DNA from: an uncultured Ruminococcus sp.
Lineage (GTDB): Bacteria; Bacillota; Clostridia; Oscillospirales; CAG-272
Direction: 5' to 3'
DNA length: 7,716 nt
NCBI GenBank assembly: GCA_902783705.1
Contig: CACZSA010000021.1
Coordinates: 1-7,716 of the forward strand
Every line of letters starts with the position of its first letter. The stretch's first letter is position 1. The notes beneath the pieces were generated by a model. It had not been told where the DNA came from. It worked only from the letters and a program-made list of their open reading frames with translations, and searched no databases. Of this stretch, positions 1 to 7,681 are shown piece after piece. A program made the translations under genes and the position numbers.

Positions 1-3
1 ATT

Positions 4-34
4 CACAAGAGGCCGGCTCCGGAGGCCTCTTGTG
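4..34. repeat. Long inverted repeat (hairpin) at left edge
   Basis: Arms CACAAGAGGCC (4-14) and GGCCTCTTGTG (24-34) pair perfectly over 11 bp around a 9-base loop. No T-run follows on either strand inside the window, so it is not a classical terminator by itself. It may be part of the 3' region of a gene lying left of the window or a structured intergenic repeat. The arms are seen directly; the role is unknown. Confidence 0.55.
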
Positions 35-56
35 CGCCGCCCGCGCAGGGCATCCC

Positions 57-83
57 GAAAACCCCCGCAGGGGTTTTCTTCTT
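57..83 (+). terminator. Rho-independent terminator for an upstream + strand gene
   Basis: A 9-bp perfect stem (GAAAACCCC at 57-65 with GGGGTTTTC at 70-78) closes a CGCA tetraloop and is followed by a pyrimidine-rich TTCTTCTTCT tail. The T-tract is on the + strand, so it should end a transcript entering from the left of the window. No coding sequence for that transcript is visible here. Confidence 0.6.
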
Positions 84-117
84 CTCCTCCCTCGCGATCG
101 GCGAGAATATGTAATAT

Positions 118-231
118 CCGCAAGCGTAAGCGCGCAAGCAAAACGTGATTGCAACCGCGAGCTTGCCGAAGGTGAGCTCGCCTTTTGCCCGCGGGGGCTC
201 CCCGCCCGCAAGCGCCAGCGCGCAGACAAAA
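118..231 (+). repeat. Dispersed intergenic repeat, copy A (one unit plus the head of a second)
   Basis: Positions 118-210 match the reverse complement of 7557-7650 with four substitutions and one single-base gap by eye; the last 55 bases are identical. The unit holds two hairpins: an 11-bp stem (157-167 with 171-181, two G-T pairs, GAA loop) and a 6-bp GC stem (191-196 with 200-205, GCT loop). From 206 the unit head starts again (CCGCAAGCGCCAGCGCGCAG...), so the repeat period is 88 bp and a truncated second unit is present. Short ORFs cross it, but none has a supporting ribosome binding site or recognisable product. It is probably a REP-like or MITE-like noncoding element; that classification is inference. 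Confidence 0.8.
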
Positions 232-300
232 TGGTATTTACATAAAGCAATCTGTTTGTTTTTCCCCCTCGGTGGAGCCGATTTTTGGTGGGAATATCTC

Positions 301-329
301 TTGTATTGCCCGGGGAAAGGGAGTATAAT
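301..329 (+). promoter_or_regulatory. Sigma-A-type promoter of the antiporter gene
   Basis: TTGTAT (301-306) and a perfect TATAAT (324-329) are separated by 17 bp. Transcription would start near 336, giving a leader of about 80 nt before the antiporter start codon at 415. The leader holds a small GCGGC-AAT-GCCGC hairpin (337-349) and GC-rich sequence. No known riboswitch class was recognised in it. Confidence 0.7.
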
Positions 330-414
330 GAATCACGCGGCAATGCCGCCGTGTCCGTGCTCCGGGGAGGTGCTTTCCGCGGGGCGCGGGGAATTTTTAT
401 GAGGTATTGATCGT

Positions 415-1701
415 ATGCAAACCTTGCTCGCTTTATCCATCGCCATGCTCGCCGGGCTTCTGATGTCCCGGCTTACGAAAATCTGGAATCTCCCCGCCGT
501 GACGGCCTATCTCGTCGCGGGGATCCTCATCGGACCCTACGTTCTCGGACGTCTGGGCGTCGCCGGGATCGGCTTCGTCTCGTCGGAAGACGTGGCGCGC
601 TACAACATCATCTCCGACGCCGCGCTCGGCTTCATTGCGTTCGCGATGGGCAGCGAGTTCCGGCTCGAGGATCTGCGCCACATGGGCAAGAAGGTCGTGA
701 CGATCGCCGTGTTTCAGGCGCTCGCGGCGACGATCTTCGTGGACATCGCGCTCTCCGTCGTGCACTTTCTGATGCCCGACCGCTTCCCGCTCTCCGCGGC
801 GATCACGCTGGGTGCGATCGCGACGGCGACGGCTCCCGCGGCGACTCTCATGGTCGTGAAGCAGTACAAGGCGGACGGCCCTCTGACGCGGCTCCTGCTC
901 CCCATCGTCGCGCTCGACGACGTGGTGGGCCTTGTGGTCTTCGCGGTGTCCTTCGGGATCGCGAAGGCGCTGGAGCACGGCACGGTGGACCTCGTCTCGG
1001 TGATCGTGAACCCGCTCGTGGAGGTGGTCGCCTCCCTTGCGCTGGGCTCGCTCCTCGGCTATCTCTTCCATTTCGCGGAGCAGTTCTTCCTGTCCCGCTC
1101 GAAGCGCATGAGCATTTCGGTGACCTTCGTGTTCCTCGCGGTCGCGCTGTCGATGATCGAGGTGAAGATCGGCCCCGTGACGCTCGGCTTCTCGTCCCTG
1201 CTCGTGTGCATGATGATGGGCACGGTGTTCTGCAACCTCTGCGCGTTCTCGGCGGAGCTGATGGACCTCATGGACCGCTGGTCCGGGTCGATCATGGTGC
1301 TCTTCTTCGTCCTCTCCGGCGCGGGGCTGGAGTTCGCCGTCTTCCATGACTGGGCGATCATCCTCGTGGGCGTCGTGTACATCCTCTTCCGCTCGCTCGG
1401 CAAGATCGAGGGCGCGAAGTTCGCGGCGCACATGACCCACTGCGAGCCGCAGATCCAGAAGTACCTCGGGATCACGCTTCTCCCGCAGGCGGGCGTCTCC
1501 CTCGGCATGTCCCTGACCGCCATGTCCCTCGGACCGACGGGCGTCGTCATCCGCAATATCGCCCTCTTCGCCGTCCTCGTCTATGAGCTCATCGGACCGC
1601 TCATGACCCGGATCGCGCTCGAACGCGCCGGCGAGATCTCCGAAAAGCCCATCCCGCCCCGCCAGCAGGCCAAGCTCGACGCGAAGAAAGCGAAGGGGTG
1701 A
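415..1701 (+). CDS. CPA2-type cation:proton antiporter (Na+/H+ exchanger family)
   Basis: This is a polytopic inner-membrane protein of 428 residues, predicted to exchange H+ for Na+ or K+ and so help pH and ion homeostasis. Hydrophobic segments run through nearly the whole length, consistent with 11-13 helices. Family hallmarks are a Pro-containing ATATAPAAT stretch (136-144), the position of the broken helix, and a double aspartate (D168-D169, in VALDDVVGL) that in this family carries ions and, when both are Asp, usually marks electrogenic exchange. A second helix break is likely at FVLSGAGLEF (298-307). The protein ends with a short charged tail and has no RCK/TrkA-N domain, unlike KefB/KefC. 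The start is fixed by an in-frame stop at 400-402 and a GAGG motif at 401-404, ten bases upstream. It is monocistronic by appearance. The family call is firm; the ion is not determined. Confidence 0.9.
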   Translation: MQTLLALSIAMLAGLLMSRLTKIWNLPAVTAYLVAGILIGPYVLGRLGVAGIGFVSSEDVARYNIISDAALGFIAFAMGSEFRLEDLRHMGKKVVTIAVFQALAATIFVDIALSVVHFLMPDRFPLSAAITLGAIATATAPAATLMVVKQYKADGPLTRLLLPIVALDDVVGLVVFAVSFGIAKALEHGTVDLVSVIVNPLVEVVASLALGSLLGYLFHFAEQFFLSRSKRMSISVTFVFLAVALSMIEVKIGPVTLGFSSLLVCMMMGTVFCNLCAFSAELMDLMDRWSGSIMVLFFVLSGAGLEFAVFHDWAIILVGVVYILFRSLGKIEGAKFAAHMTHCEPQIQKYLGITLLPQAGVSLGMSLTAMSLGPTGVVIRNIALFAVLVYELIGPLMTRIALERAGEISEKPIPPRQQAKLDAKKAKG

Positions 1702-1706
1702 GTTTT

Positions 1707-1775
1707 GCGGGGGGAGGAACTTTTTGGGAAAAAGTTTCCTCCCCCCGCGCCCCCCTCTTCAAAAACTTTTATTGG
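1707..1775 (+). repeat. GC-rich hairpin repeat after the antiporter gene, possible terminator
   Basis: Six bases after the antiporter stop, a 12-bp perfect stem (GCGGGGGGAGGA at 1707-1718 with TCCTCCCCCCGC at 1737-1748) continues, after a one-base bulge, into a CTTTTT/AAAAAG stem closed by GGG. The spacer continues as a C-run, TCTTC and CAAAAACTTTTATTGG. There is no clean T-run directly after the stem, so termination is uncertain even though the position fits. Similar GGAGGAACTTTTT hairpin spacers occur repeatedly in GC-rich Clostridia as far as I recall; this was not checked. Confidence 0.6.
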
Positions 1776-1897
1776 ATGGGGGCAAAGGCTTCGGCGCACG
1801 GGCAGTTATCGTCCATGAAGCGATCCGAGTCACGCGGTATTCGTGCGGTTCGGACCAAAGAATCGGAGCCGACGGTTATCCGATACTTGCAATCCAT

Positions 1898-1923
1898 CAT
1901 TCTTCATTCTTCATTCTTCATTC
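1898..1923 (+). repeat. 7-bp tandem repeat (CATTCTT x 3.7)
   Basis: CATTCTT occurs at 1898, 1905 and 1912, followed by a partial CATTC at 1919-1923. It ends directly before the AAAGGA ribosome binding site (1924-1929) of the thioredoxin-fold gene, so it lies in that gene's leader. Copy number is prone to slippage. The role is unknown. Confidence 0.75.
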
Positions 1924-1940
1924 AAAGGACGGTGCCCGTC

Positions 1941-2525
1941 ATGAAGACCCGCCTCTTGCTGCTTGCTGTTCTCCTCGTGCTCACCGCCGCCGTGGTGCTG
2001 TTGTCGATCCGTCTCGCACCGCCCGCGCAGGTGGTGGAGGTCCCCGCGCCGGTCGAGCTGCCGGAGGGATATGCGGCGGACAACGATTTCACGTTCAGGG
2101 AAGTCTTTGCGGAAGGCGAGACGGTGGACGCGGACGGGAACCCGGTGACGGGCGTGACGCACACCCTCGGCGAATACGCGGGACGTCCGGCGGCGGTGAT
2201 CTTCTGGGCGAGCTGGTCGTCGTCCGGGCGGGATCAGCTCCGGGAAGTCGAGGCGGTCATGGCGGAATACGAGGGCCGCGCGGCGATCCTGCCGATCAAC
2301 GTCGGGAAGGCGGGGAAGGATTCGGAGAAGAAGGCGCGGATCGCGCTCGGGGGGTACGGGCTCCCGCTGTACATCGACAAATCGGGCGTGGTGACGTTCA
2401 ACGTGACCTCCCCGCCGGAGACATTCTTCTTCGACGCGATGGGCAATCTCACAGCTTCGGTGAAAGGTGTCTGCGATGCCGCGACGATCCGGGAGACGCT
2501 CGACGGGATGCTGGACGCGGAGTGA
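1941..2525 (+). CDS. Membrane-anchored TlpA/ResA-like thioredoxin-fold protein lacking the CxxC motif
   Basis: The protein has 194 residues. An N-terminal hydrophobic segment (about 4-22) follows MKTR and has no lipobox, so it is a signal anchor placing the domain outside the membrane. Residues about 45-192 resemble the TlpA/ResA/AhpC-TSA thioredoxin fold: the AAVIFWASW strand (84-92), a mid-domain strand with INVGKAG, a cis-Pro region TSPPETFFFDAMG (156-168) and a final strand and helix. The normal WCxxC is W92-S93-S94-S95-G96, so both redox cysteines are gone. The only cysteine is C178. Disulfide reduction or oxidation by the usual mechanism is therefore not possible; a structural or binding role is inferred. 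ATG 1941 was chosen because AAAGGA (1924-1929) precedes it by 11 bases and the signal anchor begins there. An in-frame GTG at 1932 is too close to that site. It appears monocistronic and ends at a strong terminator. Confidence 0.75.
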   Translation: MKTRLLLLAVLLVLTAAVVLLSIRLAPPAQVVEVPAPVELPEGYAADNDFTFREVFAEGETVDADGNPVTGVTHTLGEYAGRPAAVIFWASWSSSGRDQLREVEAVMAEYEGRAAILPINVGKAGKDSEKKARIALGGYGLPLYIDKSGVVTFNVTSPPETFFFDAMGNLTASVKGVCDAATIRETLDGMLDAE

Positions 2526-2544
2526 GACACGGATTTCCGAACAG

Positions 2545-2592
2545 AAACGGTCGTGAAGCTGTATTTGACGTACAGCCGCACGACCGTTTTTT
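2545..2592 (+). terminator. Long rho-independent terminator between convergent genes
   Basis: The outer stem AAACGGTCGTG (2545-2555) pairs with CACGACCGTTT (2579-2589). A 2x2 mismatch then leads to an inner stem GCTGTA/TACAGC (2558-2563 with 2571-2576). A T-run follows on the + strand, ending the thioredoxin-fold transcript. The T-run runs into the stop codon (TAA, complement of 2591-2593) of the convergent lipoprotein gene. On the minus strand the tail is only TTTCTGTT, so termination there may be weaker. Confidence 0.85.
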
Positions 2593-3238
2593 ATTTCATT
2601 TTCACGACAAACGCGTCGGTCTCCTCCACGGTGCGCGGGACCTCGATCACGGCATGCCATTCCGCCATGTCGTCGGTGCCGACCTCGGGGACGAAGCGGG
2701 TGATCTCGACGGTGACTTCGGCGGAGGTTCCGGAGGCCTCTCTCGTGACGGAGGCGACCTCATGGCGGACCGATCCGCTGCCCTCTTCGAGCAGCACGAG
2801 GAGGAGCGCGTGATCGGCGAAGAACGCCTCGTCATAGCCCGCGACGGCGTCGGCAAAGCCGATCGTCATGTCCGAATAGACGGTGTCGCGGTGGGAGAAG
2901 TCGTAGTCGTCCTGATTCTCCTCGAAGTAGCGGTTCAGGGCGTCGGTGCTGCCGATGAAGGTGAGACGGGGATAGACCGCGTCGTCATGCCAGCCGTTCG
3001 TGCGGATCATCTGCGCGGAGAAGGGGATCTCCTCCGGTCCGGGGCGATAGGAAGGGATGTCCGGCTCCTGCGGCTCCTGCGGCACACCCGGGTTTTCCGG
3101 ATCGGACGGCTCGATCTGTGCGGACGCGCCGGGACCCGTCGGATCCCCGGGCACCGGGGCGGATTTCCGGCACGCGGCGCTCATGAGGACAAGCGCGAGG
3201 AGGGCGCAGAGGAGCGGGATCATTTTTCTGTTTTTCAT
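2591..3238 (-). CDS. Secreted lipoprotein of unknown function
   Basis: The protein has 215 residues. A Lys/Arg-rich start and hydrophobic core (MKNRKMIPLLCALLALVLM) lead to S20-A21-A22-C23, a plausible though not ideal lipobox, so it is probably lipid-anchored on the outer face of the membrane. Residues 24-70 form a Pro/Gly/Glu-rich linker (GDPTGPG, ENPGVPQEPQEPDIP). A globular domain follows at about 72-215, ending in a strand-rich section with LLLVLLEEGSGSVRHEV (145-161), FVPEVGTDDMAEWHAVIEV (182-200) and FVVKMK. This pattern is loosely reminiscent of the PrcB C-terminal fold, but I do not regard that as established. The start is supported by AAAGGAG seven bases upstream. The gene is divergent from the regulator operon, and its leader carries the palindrome array at 3258-3356. 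No promoter could be assigned with confidence. Confidence 0.8.
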   Translation of the reverse strand: MKNRKMIPLLCALLALVLMSAACRKSAPVPGDPTGPGASAQIEPSDPENPGVPQEPQEPDIPSYRPGPEEIPFSAQMIRTNGWHDDAVYPRLTFIGSTDALNRYFEENQDDYDFSHRDTVYSDMTIGFADAVAGYDEAFFADHALLLVLLEEGSGSVRHEVASVTREASGTSAEVTVEITRFVPEVGTDDMAEWHAVIEVPRTVEETDAFVVKMK

Positions 3239-3257
3239 GAAAGAACTCCTTTCGGGG

Positions 3258-3356
3258 CATTCTGCCCGGCATTTTGCTTGGTATTTTGCCCGGCATTCTT
3301 GCCCGGGATTCTGCCTGGCATTCTGCCGGGCACTCTGCCGGGCACTCTGTCGGTTA
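3258..3356 (-). repeat. Array of eight imperfect 12-bp repeats, each a TGCCNGGCA palindrome
   Basis: Palindromic cores of the form TGCCNGGCA begin at 3263, 3275, 3287, 3300, 3312, 3324, 3336 and 3348. Spacing is 12 bp throughout except one 13-bp step. The cores at 3275, 3300 and 3348 are degenerate. Units are joined by TTC, CTC or TTT. The array sits in the 5' leader of the lipoprotein gene, ending about 20 bp before its start codon. It could bind a protein, form RNA structure, or be a slippage-prone microsatellite. There is no spacer structure of the CRISPR kind. Confidence 0.8.
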
Positions 3357-3462
3357 GACGCCGCGGGATACGAAAAAGTTCCCGGGGAAAAATGAAAGAA
3401 ATCCTATGATGCACGGCGGGATGAGGGCGGGGCATGGCTGCGGAATGCCGCGCGCAAAATTA

Positions 3463-3515
3463 TTTAGATAAAATTCTAAACACCCCTTGACATAAAGTGT
3501 TTAGATGGTTATAAT
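3463..3515 (+). promoter_or_regulatory. Consensus promoter with nested inverted-repeat operator
   Basis: TTGACA (3487-3492) and TATAAT (3510-3515) are both perfect and 17 bp apart. Two inverted repeats share a half-site: TTTAGA (3463-3468) with TCTAAA (3475-3480), and TCTAAACAC (3475-3483) with GTGTTTAGA (3497-3505). The second pair encloses the -35 box, so a bound repressor would block RNA polymerase. ArsR-family proteins typically repress their own operons from palindromes overlapping the promoter, and such a regulator is encoded in this operon. The elements are seen directly; ownership by that regulator is inferred. Confidence 0.85.
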
Positions 3516-3543
3516 AATACTGTGAAAGCAAGGAGGTGTTCCC

Positions 3544-4146
3544 ATGAGCATTCAGAAAAAAGATCGCAATTACACGCCCGAAGATCAGGCGGCCTATCCC
3601 GTCACCTGCGCGGTACGGGACAGTTTGTGCGGAATCGCGGAGCGGTACATCGGCGAATATGAAACTGCCCTGAAATCCATGCCGAAGGAGAAAAAGCTCG
3701 AAAAGCGCGCGCTGTCCATTCAGCTGAATATGGCAAAGCTCACGCGGACGTTCATCTGCTTCAACTACAACCGGGTGCCGATGAAGCAGCAGAGCCTTGT
3801 CCGGAAGAGTATTTTTGGGCGGTTCGGCATCTCGGAACCCGACACGCCGGAATACGCCGCGCTGACGGAAGACGAAAAAAGCGCATGGATCCAGTTCGCT
3901 GAGACGACGGCTTTTCTCCATCAGGCTTTTATCGATCAGCACCTTGCCAAGCTGCGTGCCGGGATCGAATCCGGGTGTGCGGATCAGGTCTTTGAGAGCC
4001 GGATCGTACTCGGGACTCTGTACACCGTCCTCCGGGAGTGGCTTGCGTGGTGGCGGGAGAGGGGAACACACCCCTTTGAACAGTGGACCTACGAGGACGA
4101 GCCGTGGCGGGACGATGAAGACGGGGCGTGCGCCGATGGAGAATGA
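3544..4146 (+). CDS. Hypothetical protein, first gene of the ArsR-regulated operon
   Basis: I do not recognise this 200-residue protein. It appears soluble: no signal peptide or membrane segment is evident. It is mostly helix-forming, with a basic N-terminal half (KEKKLEKRALS around 48-58, LTRTFICFNYNRVPMKQQSLVRK 66-88), a Trp-rich stretch (REWLAWWRERG, 164-174) and a strongly acidic tail (YEDEPWRDDEDGACADGE, 183-200). No catalytic motif stands out. The start is well supported by AGGAGGTG (3531-3538) with ideal spacing, and transcription should begin near 3522, giving a leader of about 22 nt. The reading frame overlaps the regulator gene by 11 bases, which suggests translational coupling. Base composition looks somewhat less GC-rich than the neighbouring genes by eye, a weak hint of separate history. 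Control by the regulator through the nested operator is likely. Confidence 0.8.
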   Translation: MSIQKKDRNYTPEDQAAYPVTCAVRDSLCGIAERYIGEYETALKSMPKEKKLEKRALSIQLNMAKLTRTFICFNYNRVPMKQQSLVRKSIFGRFGISEPDTPEYAALTEDEKSAWIQFAETTAFLHQAFIDQHLAKLRAGIESGCADQVFESRIVLGTLYTVLREWLAWWRERGTHPFEQWTYEDEPWRDDEDGACADGE

Positions 4147-4711
4147 GAACGCGGCGGTCGCCGTTTTCAAAGCCCTCGGGGACGAATCCCGTCTCGCGAT
4201 CCTGCGCATCCTGCTTGCGGAGGGCGAGTCCTATGTTGAGCTTCTCGCGAGCCGGCTGTCGCTGACCTCGGCGACGGTGAGCTTTCATCTGAAAAAGCTG
4301 GAGGCAGCCCGGCTCGTAACTTGCCGCCGCACGCAGTTTTATCGGATTTACACAGTCGACAGAGCGGTTTTCGACCAAACGCTTGCCGACCTGATCGGGG
4401 AGACGCCCCCGCCGGACGACGACACGAAATACCGGGCAGCGGTACTCGCGGCGTTCTTTGAGAACGGACGGCTGAAACAGCTTCCGACCCAGCGGAAAAA
4501 ACGCGAAGTGGTACTGCGTTTCATGGCTGAAGCATTCAAGCCGGGTTGTGTCTACCCGGAATCTGACGTTGACCAGGCGATCCGTGCGTGGTATGAGGAC
4601 TATTGCACGGTGCGCCGCGAGATGATCGCTTTCGGGATCATGGTGCGTCGGCGCAACCCGGATGGAGGCGAGGATCTTTACGAAGTGAAGCGTTCATGCG
4701 GAGAACGTTGA
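4136..4711 (+). CDS. ArsR-family winged-helix regulator with DUF2087-like C-terminal domain
   Basis: The protein has 191 residues. The N-terminal part (about 5-80) matches the ArsR winged helix: AVFKALGDESRLAILRILLAEGESYVELLASRLSLTSATVSFHLKKLEAARLV, with the recognition helix near 44-56 and a wing at RRTQFYRIYTV (64-74). The ELCVCDL-type cysteine motif of metal sensors is absent (VELLASRL here), so this is not an obvious metalloregulator. Residues about 118-183 resemble DUF2087: KKREVVLRFMAEAF, YPESDVDQAIRAWYEDYCTVRREMIAFGIMVRR, ending in LYEV. In this family that domain follows an ArsR or sigma-like HTH; its ligand is unknown to me. ATG 4136 was chosen because the ArsR domain begins right after it; an in-frame ATG at 4115 would add seven residues, and neither has a strong ribosome binding site. 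The 11-base overlap with the preceding gene favours translational coupling. It probably represses its own promoter via the 3463-3505 repeats. Confidence 0.85.
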   Translation: MENENAAVAVFKALGDESRLAILRILLAEGESYVELLASRLSLTSATVSFHLKKLEAARLVTCRRTQFYRIYTVDRAVFDQTLADLIGETPPPDDDTKYRAAVLAAFFENGRLKQLPTQRKKREVVLRFMAEAFKPGCVYPESDVDQAIRAWYEDYCTVRREMIAFGIMVRRRNPDGGEDLYEVKRSCGER

Positions 4712-4764
4712 TGTTTTCGATCATTCCTGTGAAAACCGGAACGGATTCTTCCTTCTTCGATTAC

Positions 4765-4795
4765 AAAAAGCGGCTCGTTTCCGAACCGCTTTTTT
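4765..4795. terminator. Bidirectional terminator between the regulator operon and alaS
   Basis: AAAAAGCGGCTCG (4765-4777) pairs with CGAACCGCTTTTT (4782-4794) with one mismatch around a short TTTC loop. A T-run flanks the stem on each strand: TTTTTT on + and TTTTTGT on minus. It therefore serves both converging transcripts, the regulator operon on + and alaS on minus. Confidence 0.88.
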
Positions 4796-4807
4796 CGACC
4801 TTATGGT

Positions 4808-7438
<2,631 letters not shown>

Positions 7439-7491
7439 GAGGGTCGCTCCTTTATCGTCGTGATAGGATTTTCATTGGCATACAACATTTT

Positions 7492-7520
7492 ATTATAGCA
7501 TACATCGGGGGAGAATGCAA
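7492..7520 (-). promoter_or_regulatory. Extended -10 promoter of alaS
   Basis: On the minus strand TTGCAT (complement of 7515-7520) is followed after 17 bp by TATAAT (complement of 7492-7497), preceded by TGC, which makes an extended -10 element. Transcription should begin near 7485, leaving a leader of only about 47 nt. That is too short for a T-box riboswitch, which often controls aminoacyl-tRNA synthetase genes in Firmicutes. Confidence 0.8.
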
Positions 7521-7525
7521 GGGGG

Positions 7526-7539
7526 AATTATGAATTATG
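7526..7539. repeat. Two-copy AATTATG tandem repeat
   Basis: AATTATG occurs twice in direct succession (7526-7532 and 7533-7539) between the alaS promoter and repeat copy B. It is an AT-rich simple repeat with no assigned role. Confidence 0.5.
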
Positions 7540-7556
7540 GGGGATGAAACTTTGCC

Positions 7557-7650
7557 TGCGGGCGGGGAGCCCCCGCGGGCAAAAGGCGAGCTCACCTTCG
7601 GCAAGCTCGCGATTGCAATCAAGTTTTGTCTTGCGCGCTGGCGCTTGCGG
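7557..7650 (-). repeat. Dispersed intergenic repeat, copy B (inverted relative to copy A)
   Basis: Read on the minus strand this is the same element as 118-210: 94 versus 93 bp, four substitutions and one gap by eye, with the same two hairpins. Its head, CCGCAAGCGCCAGCGCGCAA, is closer to the partial second unit of copy A (from 206) than to copy A's own head. It lies in the intergenic region upstream of alaS and has no supported ORF. The function is unknown. Confidence 0.8.
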
Positions 7651-7654
7651 ATTT

Positions 7655-7681
7655 TGGATCTTGCAGATCCATTATTTTTTT
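7655..7681 (+). terminator. Terminator-like hairpin with T-run beside repeat copy B
   Basis: TGGATCT (7655-7661) and AGATCCA (7665-7671) form a 7-bp stem with a TGC loop, followed on the + strand by TTATTTTTTT. No + strand gene ends here, so either the hairpin is an appendage of the repeat or it ends a short transcript from the repeat. The shape is clear; termination is inferred. From 7682 to the end of the window nothing else can be assigned. Confidence 0.4.

Noticed and set aside
145..402. Short + strand frames in the first 400 bases
   Set aside because: They run through the structured repeat and the promoter, lack ribosome binding sites and resemble no protein.
433..1440. A 335-codon open frame on the minus strand inside the antiporter gene
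   Set aside because: It is an antisense shadow of a GC-rich gene: very rich in Arg, Glu and His, no recognisable domain, and contained in a confident membrane-protein gene.
3258..3356. A CRISPR-like array
   Set aside because: Units are 12 bp and contiguous with no unique spacers, and no cas genes are nearby.
3235..3435. A 66-codon minus-strand frame whose stop overlaps the lipoprotein start as ATGA
   Set aside because: The overlap suggests coupling, but there is no ribosome binding site before its ATG, and most of the product is translated palindrome repeat that changes frame at the 13-bp unit.
3460..4209. A 249-codon minus-strand frame opposite the hypothetical protein gene
   Set aside because: The + strand frame has a perfect promoter, a strong ribosome binding site and coupling to the regulator. 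The minus frame has none of these and would run across the operator.
4136..4711. A metal-sensing ArsR/SmtB repressor
   Set aside because: The cysteine motif in the third helix is missing and no metal resistance gene is adjacent; the C-terminal DUF2087-like domain points to another signal.
7439..7520. A T-box riboswitch in front of alaS
   Set aside because: The promoter leaves only about 47 nt of leader, far too short for the stem I to antiterminator architecture, and no T-box core sequence was seen.
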